From positions 1 through 64,000 of the forward strand of contig JABGQA010000050.1 of the NCBI GenBank assembly GCA_018644665.1: 64,000 bases of DNA, given 5' to 3'. This document shows, piece after piece, positions 35,484 to 43,226 of this stretch. The DNA is from Candidatus Poribacteria bacterium. Its GTDB lineage: Bacteria; Poribacteria; WGA-4E; GCA-2687025. Under the pieces are notes generated by a model. It worked only from the letters and a program-made list of their open reading frames with translations. It was not told where the DNA came from and searched no databases. Position 1 is the stretch's first letter. The number at the start of each line of letters is the position of its first letter. The translations under genes and the position numbers were made by a program.

Positions 35484-36752
35484 TTGGTCCCAGACGCCCA
35501 CGAGCAGACTCTGGACAACGTGAACACGGCGTCGCGGCCGTCCGACCTCAAGATCACCGACATGCGGTTGGTGAAGGCTGGGGTCGGCGGCCCGATCCTC
35601 AAGGTCGAGACCAACCAGGGGATACACGGCCTTGGCGAGGTGCGCGACGGCGCAAGCAAGACCTTCGCGCTAATGCTGAAGAGCCGCATACTCGGCGAGA
35701 ACCCGTGCGACGTGGACCGCGTGTTCCGCAAGATCAAGCAGTTCGGCCACCACGCCCGTCAGGGCGGGGGCGTCTGCGGGATCGAGATGGCGCTCATGGA
35801 CCTCGCGGGCAAGGCATACGGCGTGCCGTGCTACCAACTCGCAGGCGGGAAGTTCCGGGACCGCGTCCGCTGTTACTCCGACACGCCGACGTTACGCGAT
35901 GCCACCGAGATGGGGCTGAAGCTCAAGGAGCGGATGGACCGCGGGTTCACGTTCCTGAAGATGGACGTTGGGATCGGGCTGCTGCGCGATATCCCGGACA
36001 CGACGGCGGCCCCAGACGGACACCTGCGGACACACGGGGTGATGCACCCATTCACCGGCATACGCGTGACGGACAAGGGGATCGGCCTCCTGTGCGAATA
36101 CGTCGAGACCGTCCGATCGGTCATCGGGTACGAGGTCCCTCTTGCGCTTGACCACTTCGGGCACATCGGTGTGGAGGACTGCATCCGCATCGCGAAGGCG
36201 ATGGACAAGTACTGTCTCGCCTGGCTAGAGGACATGGTCCCCTGGCAGTTCGCCGAGCAGTACGTCCGCCTGTCGAACTCGTGCGACACGCCTATCTGCA
36301 CCGGCGAGGACATCTACTGCAAAGAGGACTTCCGGCCGCTGTACCAACCCCGCGGCATCGCCGTTGCGCACCCCGACATCGCGACATCCGGCGGCATTCT
36401 GGAGACCAAGAAGATCGGCGACGAGGCCGAGGAACACGGCATTTTGATGGCCCTCCACATGGCCGGAACGCCGATCGCAGCGATGGCGAGCGTGCACTGC
36501 GCCGCCGCGACGGAGAACTTCCTCGTGCTGGAGAACCACTCCGTCGACAACCCGTGGTGGGACGACATGGTCACCGGCCTCCCGAATCCGATCATACAGG
36601 ACGGCTACATCGACGTTCCTGACACGCCGGGCCTCGGCATTGAACTCAACGACGACGTCATCAGGGAACACTTGCACGGGTCTGAGACGGGATACTTCGC
36701 TCCCACGACTGAGTGGGACGATGAACGGTCACACGATCGTCTGTGGAGCTAG
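35484..36752 (+). CDS. Mandelate racemase/muconate lactonizing family enzyme, copy 1
   Basis: A 422-residue enolase-superfamily enzyme, possibly an acid-sugar dehydratase. The N-terminal capping domain includes VETNQGIHGLGEVRDG and GIEMALMDLAGKAYG. In the barrel, FLKMDVG replaces the usual KxK. The metal-ligand strands are LALDHFGH, AWLEDMVPW and CTGEDIYC, and LHMAGTP is near the end. The start is TTG with GTAGGAG 6 nt upstream. The gene lies between the RraA-like gene and a second member of the same family, so the three probably form a sugar-acid pathway. The exact substrate cannot be read from the sequence. Confidence 0.85.
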   Translation: MVPDAHEQTLDNVNTASRPSDLKITDMRLVKAGVGGPILKVETNQGIHGLGEVRDGASKTFALMLKSRILGENPCDVDRVFRKIKQFGHHARQGGGVCGIEMALMDLAGKAYGVPCYQLAGGKFRDRVRCYSDTPTLRDATEMGLKLKERMDRGFTFLKMDVGIGLLRDIPDTTAAPDGHLRTHGVMHPFTGIRVTDKGIGLLCEYVETVRSVIGYEVPLALDHFGHIGVEDCIRIAKAMDKYCLAWLEDMVPWQFAEQYVRLSNSCDTPICTGEDIYCKEDFRPLYQPRGIAVAHPDIATSGGILETKKIGDEAEEHGILMALHMAGTPIAAMASVHCAAATENFLVLENHSVDNPWWDDMVTGLPNPIIQDGYIDVPDTPGLGIELNDDVIREHLHGSETGYFAPTTEWDDERSHDRLWS

Positions 36753-36785
36753 CCCGCGCCGGACCGGCAGAGAAGGCCACAACCG

Positions 36786-37976
36786 ATGAAGATCACCGAC
36801 CTGAAGTGCGCCGTGATCGGGAACAACCCCGTGGTGCGCATCACGACGGACGAGGGCGTCACCGGCTATGGCGAGGTGGAGGCCTCAAAGGCGTATCTCA
36901 AGCCCCACGTGCTGTTCTACAAGCCGTACATTCTGGGCGGCGACCCGACGAACGTCGAGCGGGTCATGATGCAGATTCGACGGGTCGGCAGCTTCAAGCC
37001 GTGGGGCAGCGCTGTCAGCGCGATCGAGATGGCGCTGTGGGACATCGCGGGCAAGGCCGCCGGCCTGCCCGTGTACAAGCTCCTGGGCGGCAAAGTGCGC
37101 GACAAGGTTCGCGTGTACAACGGAGCTGTGCGCTTCCCCATGCGGGACCAATCGCCCGCGAGCCACGCCGAGGACGCCCAACGGATGAAGGAGCTTCCTG
37201 AGCGATTCTCCATCATTAAACACGGTGTCGCCTTCCATAGCGCCATGCCGAAGGCCGTGCCTGACCTGTTCTATGGCGAGCTACAGCCGGGCGGATTCCA
37301 CCCGAACAAGGGCCTCCTGACGGAAAAGGGCATGAACCACGTCATCGCCTGCGTCGAGGCGATCAAGGGCGTCCTCGGTGATGAGGTCGGGCTGGCGCTC
37401 GACTGCGGCCCTGGGATGGTTGTGCAGGACGCCATCAAACTCGCGAAGGCCGTCGAGCCGCTGAACGTGATGTGGCTCGAAGACATGCTCACCGGTGACT
37501 ACGTTCCGTACGTGTCTCCGGACCTGTATCGCGACGTGACGCAGAGCACCTCGACGCCTATCCACACGGGCGAGCAGATCTACCTACGCCAGAACTTCCA
37601 GGAGCTCATCGAGAAGCGTGCGGTAGACATCATCGGCCCGGATCCGTGCGACATCGGCGGCATCGCAGAACTGAAGTGGGTCACCGAATACGCCGATCTG
37701 CACGGCATACTCATGGCGCCGCACGGCACCGGCGACGGCCTCCTCGGGCTAGCGGCCCTTGTCCAGGTGTGCGCGACGCTGCCGCAGAACTACATCGCGT
37801 TCGAGTATCCCACGGGACGACCCGAGTGGTGGTACGACATCGTGACAGGTCTGCCCGACCCCATCGTCGTCGACAGCCACATTGAGGTCTGGGATCGCCC
37901 CGGGATGGGTGTCGACCTCGACGAGAACGCCGCGAGGCCCTATCTGTCCGACGAGGACGCTGACTTCTTCGACTAA
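36786..37976 (+). CDS. Mandelate racemase/muconate lactonizing family enzyme, copy 2
   Basis: A 396-residue enolase-superfamily enzyme, only partly similar to copy 1. It has TTDEGVTGYGEVEA, AIEMALWDIAGKAAGLPVYK, metal-ligand strands LALDCGPG, MWLEDMLTG and HTGEQIYL, and the general base region APHGTGDG with His. At the second strand IIKHGVAF stands in place of KxK, so the acid/base set differs from classical mandelate racemase. It is probably a dehydratase of the galactonate/gluconate type. It begins 33 nt after copy 1 in the same operon. Confidence 0.85.
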   Translation: MKITDLKCAVIGNNPVVRITTDEGVTGYGEVEASKAYLKPHVLFYKPYILGGDPTNVERVMMQIRRVGSFKPWGSAVSAIEMALWDIAGKAAGLPVYKLLGGKVRDKVRVYNGAVRFPMRDQSPASHAEDAQRMKELPERFSIIKHGVAFHSAMPKAVPDLFYGELQPGGFHPNKGLLTEKGMNHVIACVEAIKGVLGDEVGLALDCGPGMVVQDAIKLAKAVEPLNVMWLEDMLTGDYVPYVSPDLYRDVTQSTSTPIHTGEQIYLRQNFQELIEKRAVDIIGPDPCDIGGIAELKWVTEYADLHGILMAPHGTGDGLLGLAALVQVCATLPQNYIAFEYPTGRPEWWYDIVTGLPDPIVVDSHIEVWDRPGMGVDLDENAARPYLSDEDADFFD

Positions 37977-38080
37977 ACCCCGAGCGCCACGGGCGGATAT
38001 GCGGGAGCGTCCTTGCCGGCTGTCGGTCGGCTACACGCGGCGTGGCTCCTGGGCCAACGGCCACAGCACAGGAGAGGCGC

Positions 38081-38668
38081 ATGGCCCCGCGCATCCACCG
38101 CGTCCAGGCGGCCGATCTGCCAGTCTACGCCGCCATCCCGACGGCGTTCACTGTGGAATCCATCTACACGATTCGCGCGTGTGAAGGCGGCCTCGCCGGC
38201 CTGGCGATGGCCGAAGAGCGCGTGGACCCGTACGTGAAGGACTACGATGCGTTGGCGGACGACCATGACGACGGCGTCGTCGGCTGGGCGACCGCGTGGG
38301 ACGTGACGGACTGGGGCATCTTCCTCGCCGTAGACGACAGCGGACCGGTCGGTGGCGTCACGGTAGCCGTTGGCGTGGATCAGTACGTCCCCACGGCGGG
38401 CGCAGACGAGGGAGTACTGTGGGACATCCGCGTGCGGCCAACCCGCCGTCGCGAGGGCATCGGCGCGCGGCTGTTCGACCGCGCGGCCGACTGGGCCCGC
38501 AGCGAGGGACTGGCGCGACTCAGGATCGAGACGCAGAACGTGAACGCCCCTGCGTGCCGCCTCTACGCCAGTCGCGGGTGCGAACTCGGTGTCATCCACC
38601 GCTACGGCTACGGGAGCCACCCGGAGGTAGGCCACGAGGCGATGCTGCTCTGGTACCTCGCGCTGTAG
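38081..38668 (+). CDS. GNAT-family N-acetyltransferase
   Basis: A 195-residue acetyl-CoA-dependent acyltransferase. The acetyl-CoA loop is RPTRRREGIGARL after the strand VLWDIRV, followed by NVNAPACRLYASRGCEL, the usual GNAT C-terminal motif. I chose ATG 38081 because AGGAGAGG lies 3-7 nt upstream; the frame is open earlier without a better site. The substrate is unknown. It follows the enolase-superfamily pair by 104 nt on the same strand but may be separate. Confidence 0.85.
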   Translation: MAPRIHRVQAADLPVYAAIPTAFTVESIYTIRACEGGLAGLAMAEERVDPYVKDYDALADDHDDGVVGWATAWDVTDWGIFLAVDDSGPVGGVTVAVGVDQYVPTAGADEGVLWDIRVRPTRRREGIGARLFDRAADWARSEGLARLRIETQNVNAPACRLYASRGCELGVIHRYGYGSHPEVGHEAMLLWYLAL

Positions 38669-38756
38669 AGCGCGCCTTCGGCGCCCTCCCGACCGAGCTA
38701 AACATAATGTGGATGCGGCGTTGTGTGCCTGACACAGCTGGAAGGGAGCCGTCGGC

Positions 38757-39788
38757 GTGACCTCCGACGTGATGCGCACTCGGGTGCGCGCCATCCGCGT
38801 CTCTGTCGCCGTGGGCGTCGTCATGCTGGCGACGAAGGTCACGGCGTACTCCCTTACCGGATCCGCGGCTATCGCATCGGACGCGATCGAATCCGTCGTG
38901 CACGTGGTGGCGACGGGCTTCGCGCTGTACAGCGTCATCAAGAGCAGGCAGCCGCCCGACCCGCTACACCCCTACGGGCACGGTAAGATCGAGCTCTTCT
39001 CCGCGGGGTTCGAGGGTGGGCTCATCATCCTGGCGGCGTGCGCCATCGTCGCGCAAGTCGGGCAGACGCTCGTGCTCGGCGCCCAGCCGCATGACCTCGG
39101 AGTCGGCATCCTCCTTACGCTTGCGGCGGGGGTGGTGAATCTCGTCCTGGGCCTCTACCTCATCCGGTCGGGGCGGAACACCGGGTCGCTAGCCGTCGAA
39201 GCGGACGGCAAGCACGTCCTGACGGACTCCTACACGAGTCTCGGCGTCGTTATGGGGTTGACGCTCGTGCGTCTGACCGGGTGGTCGATCCTGGACCCAC
39301 TCGTGGCGATCGCGGTCGCGCTGAACATAGCGGTGACTGGCGGCCGACTCATCCGGGCGTCCGTGGGCGGCCTCATGGACGAGGCCGAGGAGCATGTGCT
39401 CTCGGCCATCCTGAGCATTATCCACGAGGCTCGGGCGCCGGAGTGGATCGACGTCCACCATCTGCGCTCCTGGCGTTCCGGTGACCGCCGGTACGTCGAC
39501 CTCCACCTCACCGTACCGCGGTATTGGGACATCGACCGCGCACACGTAGCGCATCGGGATGTAGAGGAGGCCGTGCTGGGCCACATTGATGCCGAGGGCG
39601 AGGTCATCATCCACCTTGACCCCTGCAATGCCAACTGTTGCGTCTTTTGCGATGTGGCCGACTGCGACGTCAGGTCGGAGCCTCGCCGCGTCGACCACCC
39701 GTGGACCATCGAGCGGGCCGTGGGCGACCCGGCGCACATCGAGATCGGCGGCGATCACGCGCTGGACGGCTGGCCTCGCCGCTCGTAA
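38757..39788 (+). CDS. Cation diffusion facilitator (CDF) transporter
   Basis: A 343-residue metal/proton antiporter with six membrane segments and a cytoplasmic C-terminal domain. The YGHGKIE motif after segment 2 and HVLTD in segment 5 are typical. In segment 2 the usual HxxxD/DxxxD pair reads ExxxH (ESVVH) when aligned from GHGK, so metal preference may differ from zinc exporters. The C-terminus adds a Cys-rich stretch (CNANCCVFCDVADC) after the dimer domain. The start is GTG with GAAGGGAG 8 nt upstream. Confidence 0.87.
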   Translation: MTSDVMRTRVRAIRVSVAVGVVMLATKVTAYSLTGSAAIASDAIESVVHVVATGFALYSVIKSRQPPDPLHPYGHGKIELFSAGFEGGLIILAACAIVAQVGQTLVLGAQPHDLGVGILLTLAAGVVNLVLGLYLIRSGRNTGSLAVEADGKHVLTDSYTSLGVVMGLTLVRLTGWSILDPLVAIAVALNIAVTGGRLIRASVGGLMDEAEEHVLSAILSIIHEARAPEWIDVHHLRSWRSGDRRYVDLHLTVPRYWDIDRAHVAHRDVEEAVLGHIDAEGEVIIHLDPCNANCCVFCDVADCDVRSEPRRVDHPWTIERAVGDPAHIEIGGDHALDGWPRRS

Positions 39789-39904
39789 CGTACGCGGGCG
39801 GTGCGGCACACGCTGACGCGTTCGTCGTCGGAACTCGGACTGCGAACAGTTGGGGTCCCAACTCACGATCGGTGGCCAGATGCCATGTGCTGCGTTTACG
39901 GGTA

Positions 39905-39928
39905 TAACCTTACCCATGGGTCGGGTTA
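39905..39928. promoter_or_regulatory. Imperfect 24-nt palindrome, possible operator
   Basis: TAACCTTACCCA/TGGGTCGGGTTA is symmetric at 10 of 12 positions. It is one of the few A/T-containing palindromes in this GC-rich DNA and lies 40 nt upstream of the -10 at 39968. It may bind a dimeric regulator. Confidence 0.4.
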
Positions 39929-39967
39929 TTCGATCATATAGGCCTCGCGCGAGGCGATGCGGTACGC

Positions 39968-39973
39968 TATAAT
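39968..39973 (+). promoter_or_regulatory. Consensus -10 box (TATAAT)
   Basis: A perfect TATAAT stands in very GC-rich surroundings. No good -35 lies 16-18 nt upstream, so an activator, perhaps at 39905-39928, may be needed. The start would be near 39980. Confidence 0.45.
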
Positions 39974-39992
39974 GTCCGTGGAGTGGTATGCG

Positions 39993-40015
39993 GGCCGTTC
40001 GGGTTGGGAACGGCC
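39993..40015 (+). promoter_or_regulatory. Leader hairpin
   Basis: GGCCGTTC at 39993-40000 pairs perfectly with GAACGGCC at 40008-40015 around a 7-nt loop. It would form at the very 5' end of a transcript from the TATAAT promoter. It could stabilise the RNA or be part of a regulatory leader. Confidence 0.4.
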
Positions 40016-40236
40016 GTGCGGGCCACGGTTCGACCGGGAGGCTGGACTCGCCCTAGCGAGTGCCACCGCTTAGACTAGATCGGCGCGCGATTCGCCGTCG
40101 CCGCGCACACGACCGGCGAGGACGATGTCGAGGGTTGCTGTAACGGGACACATCCCTCGGGACGTTCACGAGACAAGATTCAAGTCGACGCGCGCCGCGC
40201 GTCGGCGCTATGCCATCAGCGGAACGGAGCCGGCAC

Positions 40237-41442
40237 ATGAACGAGTCCAAGCAGGAGGTCGAAGCTCAGGGGGTAGAGCCGACTTCTGAGGACACGGGAA
40301 CCGGCGCGGCAGCGCCGGGCGGCGCCACTAGTGATGATGAGACGAAGCCGGAGGCCAAGAAGTCGAGCGGCCCGCTCGTGCTGTCTGTGCCCTTCCCCAT
40401 GTCAACAGGGGCGATCCGCGGCGCGGCCCTGCTCGCGGTTGTGGGCGGTCTCAGTTCCGCGTCGTTCGGATTCACGCAGTTGCGGCCGGTATACGTGCCG
40501 ACGCCGCCGCTGCCTGCGCTGGCCCCCGACCGGAGCGGCTTCGATGCTCTGCTAAGTCCAGGGAGCAGCGCCAGTTCGATCCAGGGCTCGACGAGCATCG
40601 ACGCACTCGCCCCATTGCCGGTGCCGCCAGTCGGCGCGGCGCCAGTCTCACAGGCGATGCCGCAGCCTGCGCCTGAGCCACAGCCGTCCGTCGTGGACGC
40701 GACCCCGACGCCGGCCGACCCCACGCCGGCTCCGCCTGCGGTCGCGAAGGCTCCGACGCCCAAGCCCCCGGTCGGGCTCGACAGCTCAGACCCAGCGGCC
40801 CGCAAGAAGGCGGTCCGTAAGCTACGGCGTGGCGGGGCGATCGACGGCGCGACAACGACCGCGCTCCTCGCGATGCTGGACGACTCCGACGCAAGCGTTC
40901 GCGAATCCGTCGTGACGGCCTTGGCTTCTGCCCCGGCGAAGCCGCCGGTCACTGCGGGCCTCGTGGCGGCCGCCCGCGACAAGTCCGAATCGGTGCGAGT
41001 ACGCGCGATATCGGCCCTGAGTACGGCTCCGGCCTCTGACGAAGTGGTTACGGCGCTTACGAACGCCCTGAAGGATCGCAGCACGCCCGTGCGGAACGGC
41101 GCCATACTGGCGCTGGGCAAGCACGGGTCCCGTGCCCGGACGGCCGCGCCGGCCTTGGTCGCCGTGCTTAAGAGCAACGGCAACGCCTACACGAGGTCGT
41201 TCGCCAGCACGGCCCTCGGGCAGGTGGCATCGCCGACGGAGGCAGTCGTGTCCGCGTTGGTGCAGGCGATGGGCGACGGCTCGCAGAGCGTCCGCGCTGC
41301 GGCGAAGTACTCACTCGAGCAGCTCGGGGACCCGGCCGTGGGCGCGCTTTCTAAGCAGATGGCAGGCGGTAACGCAGGCGTGCGCGAAGTGCTCCAGACC
41401 ATCGGGACGCCCGGAGCCCTTGCGGCCCTCGGAAGCCGATAG
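40237..41442 (+). CDS. Membrane-anchored HEAT-repeat protein
   Basis: A 401-residue protein. The order is: acidic Glu/Thr-rich cytoplasmic tail (1-55), one membrane segment (about 60-80, RGAALLAVVGGLSSASFGF), a long Pro/Ala-rich linker (85-185), and about six HEAT-type helical repeats (190-400) with phrases such as DDSDASVRESVVTAL, DKSESVRVRAISAL and GDGSQSVRAAAKYSL. Such repeats bind other proteins. The ATG at 40237 has CGGAG 7 nt upstream; an ATG at 40210 is possible. A perfect 11-bp hairpin lies 29 nt after the stop. Function unknown; an envelope scaffold is likely. Confidence 0.78.
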   Translation: MNESKQEVEAQGVEPTSEDTGTGAAAPGGATSDDETKPEAKKSSGPLVLSVPFPMSTGAIRGAALLAVVGGLSSASFGFTQLRPVYVPTPPLPALAPDRSGFDALLSPGSSASSIQGSTSIDALAPLPVPPVGAAPVSQAMPQPAPEPQPSVVDATPTPADPTPAPPAVAKAPTPKPPVGLDSSDPAARKKAVRKLRRGGAIDGATTTALLAMLDDSDASVRESVVTALASAPAKPPVTAGLVAAARDKSESVRVRAISALSTAPASDEVVTALTNALKDRSTPVRNGAILALGKHGSRARTAAPALVAVLKSNGNAYTRSFASTALGQVASPTEAVVSALVQAMGDGSQSVRAAAKYSLEQLGDPAVGALSKQMAGGNAGVREVLQTIGTPGALAALGSR

Positions 41443-41471
41443 GGCGCGGCGAAGCATTCGACAGTTCGTGC

Positions 41472-41499
41472 AATTCGGCGCCGGCGACGGCGCCGAATT
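41472..41499 (+). terminator. Perfect hairpin after the HEAT-repeat gene
   Basis: AATTCGGCGCC (41472-41482) and GGCGCCGAATT (41489-41499) pair over 11 bp around GGCGAC. It lies 29 nt after the stop and 31 nt before the next gene. No T-run follows, as with the other hairpins in the window. Confidence 0.55.
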
Positions 41500-41530
41500 C
41501 GTGTACGCCCACACCTGAGGACACTCGACC

Positions 41531-42454
41531 ATGTTCCCCACCTTAAGCGACGAGTCGTTGCGCTCCCGCTTGGCGTGGCCCGAAGGCCGCGTGCGGATGG
41601 TCCTGGACACCGACACGTACAACGAGGTCGACGACCAGTTCGCCCTCTGCCATGCGCTCCTATCACCGGATCGCCTGCAGGTGGACGCGATCTACGCGGC
41701 GCCGTTCCACAACAACCGGTCCGCGGGCGCCGAAGACGGGATGGAGAAGAGCTACGAGGAAATCCTGCGTCTCCTCGGCATGCTGGGGGTTGAGGACGAC
41801 GGGTTCGTCTTCCGCGGGTCGCGCGAGTACATCTCCAGCGCTGCGCGGCCGCCACGTAGCGAAGCCGTGACCGACCTGATCGAGAGGGCGTCGGCGTCGA
41901 GCGAAGACGACCCCCTGTACGTCGTCGCGATTGGCGCCATCACGAACGTCTCCGCGGCGATACTTGCTGAGCCGTCCATCATCGAGAAGATCGTCATCGT
42001 CTGGCTCGGCGGCGCGGACGTGCATCGGGGCAGCGCGCGCGAATTCAACCTCGGGCAGGACCTGATCGCGTCGCAGACAGTCTTCGACTGCGGCGTCCCG
42101 CTTGTGCACATCCCGTGTCGGAACGTCACATCGCACCTACACACGACGATCCCAGAGCTGGAACACTACCTCGGCGGCCAAGGCCGCCTGTGCGACTACC
42201 TGGTCGACATCGTCAAGGGCTACGTCAGCGACGCCGGTCGATACGGGTGGTCCAAGGTGATCTGGGACATCTCGGCGACAGCGTACCTGATCAACGGCGA
42301 CTGGGTACCAACGCATTTGGCGCCGAGCCCCGTGCTGACCGACGATTTCCGTTGGGCGGTCGGCGCCGACCGGCACACGATCCGCGCGGCGACCTACGTG
42401 AAGCGCGACCCGATCTTCCGCGATGTGTTCACGAAACTCACAGCCGTCGACTGA
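41531..42454 (+). CDS. Nucleoside hydrolase-like protein
   Basis: A 307-residue protein with the inosine-uridine hydrolase fold. The N-terminal calcium motif reads [14 protein letters not shown]. Compared with the usual DxDPGxDD it has two extra residues between the aspartate pairs. Later blocks include [34 protein letters not shown] and the [12 protein letters not shown] strand, which match the family. It probably cleaves an N-glycosidic bond, but the altered motif makes classical nucleoside specificity uncertain. The ThuA-like gene follows 23 nt later. Confidence 0.82.
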   Translation: MFPTLSDESLRSRLAWPEGRVRMVLDTDTYNEVDDQFALCHALLSPDRLQVDAIYAAPFHNNRSAGAEDGMEKSYEEILRLLGMLGVEDDGFVFRGSREYISSAARPPRSEAVTDLIERASASSEDDPLYVVAIGAITNVSAAILAEPSIIEKIVIVWLGGADVHRGSAREFNLGQDLIASQTVFDCGVPLVHIPCRNVTSHLHTTIPELEHYLGGQGRLCDYLVDIVKGYVSDAGRYGWSKVIWDISATAYLINGDWVPTHLAPSPVLTDDFRWAVGADRHTIRAATYVKRDPIFRDVFTKLTAVD

Positions 42455-42477
42455 TCCGTCACTCGGGAGCCCGTCCG

Positions 42478-43206
42478 ATGAGCGCCACGATCCGCGTAAC
42501 GGTGTGGAACGAATACCGCGACGAGTTGAGAATCCCGCTGTCCGGCGAGGTGTACCCGGACGGCATGCACGCGGTCATCGCCGACGGCTTGACGGCCCAC
42601 ACGGACATGCAGGTCCGCACGGCCACGCTGGACGAGCCCGAACACGGACTCACGAAGGATGTCCTCGCGGAAACGGACGTTCTGACGTGGTGGGCGCACT
42701 CCGCCAACGGCGAGGTGAGCGACGAGGTCACCCGGCGCGTATGCGACCGCGTGATACTCGGCGGCATGGGCCTCATAGTCTTCCACTCCGCGCATTTCTC
42801 GAAGCCCTTCAAGCAACTCATGGGCACTTCGTGCAATCTGAAGTGGCGGGAAGCCGGCGAGAGGGAGCGCCTGTGGGTCATCGAGCCGGGTCATCCGATC
42901 GCGCAGGGACTGGGCGAGTACGTCGAGTTGCCCGAGACGGAGATGTACGGAGAGCGCTTCGACGTGCCGCAGCCCGACGCCACCGTATTCACGAGTTGGT
43001 TCGCTGGTGGCGAGGTGTTCCGCAGCGGGTGCTGTTGGCAGCGCGGCCGCGGGAAGGTCTTCTACTTCCGGCCGGGACACGAGACGTACCCCATCTACTA
43101 CGACCCCGAGATCCGTCAGATCATCGCGAACGCCGTGCGATGGGCGGCACCCGTCGCTGGCGCTGAGACGCGCTACGGGAACGTCCAGCCTCTAGAGGAT
43201 CTCTAG
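42478..43206 (+). CDS. ThuA-like (trehalose utilization) protein
   Basis: A 242-residue protein of the ThuA family, which has a class-I glutamine-amidotransferase-like fold. Motifs are [67 protein letters not shown] and [14 protein letters not shown]. In rhizobia ThuA takes part in trehalose catabolism via 3-keto intermediates; relatives occur in many sugar loci. CGGGAG lies about 10 nt before ATG 42478. It is encoded with the nucleoside hydrolase-like gene, so both may act on glycosides. Confidence 0.85.
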   Translation: MSATIRVTVWNEYRDELRIPLSGEVYPDGMHAVIADGLTAHTDMQVRTATLDEPEHGLTKDVLAETDVLTWWAHSANGEVSDEVTRRVCDRVILGGMGLIVFHSAHFSKPFKQLMGTSCNLKWREAGERERLWVIEPGHPIAQGLGEYVELPETEMYGERFDVPQPDATVFTSWFAGGEVFRSGCCWQRGRGKVFYFRPGHETYPIYYDPEIRQIIANAVRWAAPVAGAETRYGNVQPLEDL

Positions 43207-43210
43207 ACGC

Positions 43211-43226
43211 CGCGGCGAGGGCCGCG
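43211..43226. terminator. Short hairpin between convergent genes
   Basis: CGCGGC (43211-43216) and GCCGCG (43221-43226) pair around GAGG. The hairpin begins 5 nt after the ThuA-like stop and ends directly before the stop codon of the minus-strand heparinase-like gene at 43227. There is no T-run. Confidence 0.4.

Larger units (their letters stand above)
39789..40236 (+). other. Long leader/intergenic region before the HEAT-repeat gene (448 nt)
   Basis: No gene is supported. The region holds a 24-nt imperfect palindrome (39905-39928), a perfect TATAAT (39968-39973) and at least two hairpins downstream of it. These are 39993-40015 (8 bp) and ACTCGC-CCTA-GCGAGT around 40043-40058. If transcription starts near 39980, the leader is about 250 nt. 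It does not match a riboswitch or small RNA that I know. Confidence 0.45.
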
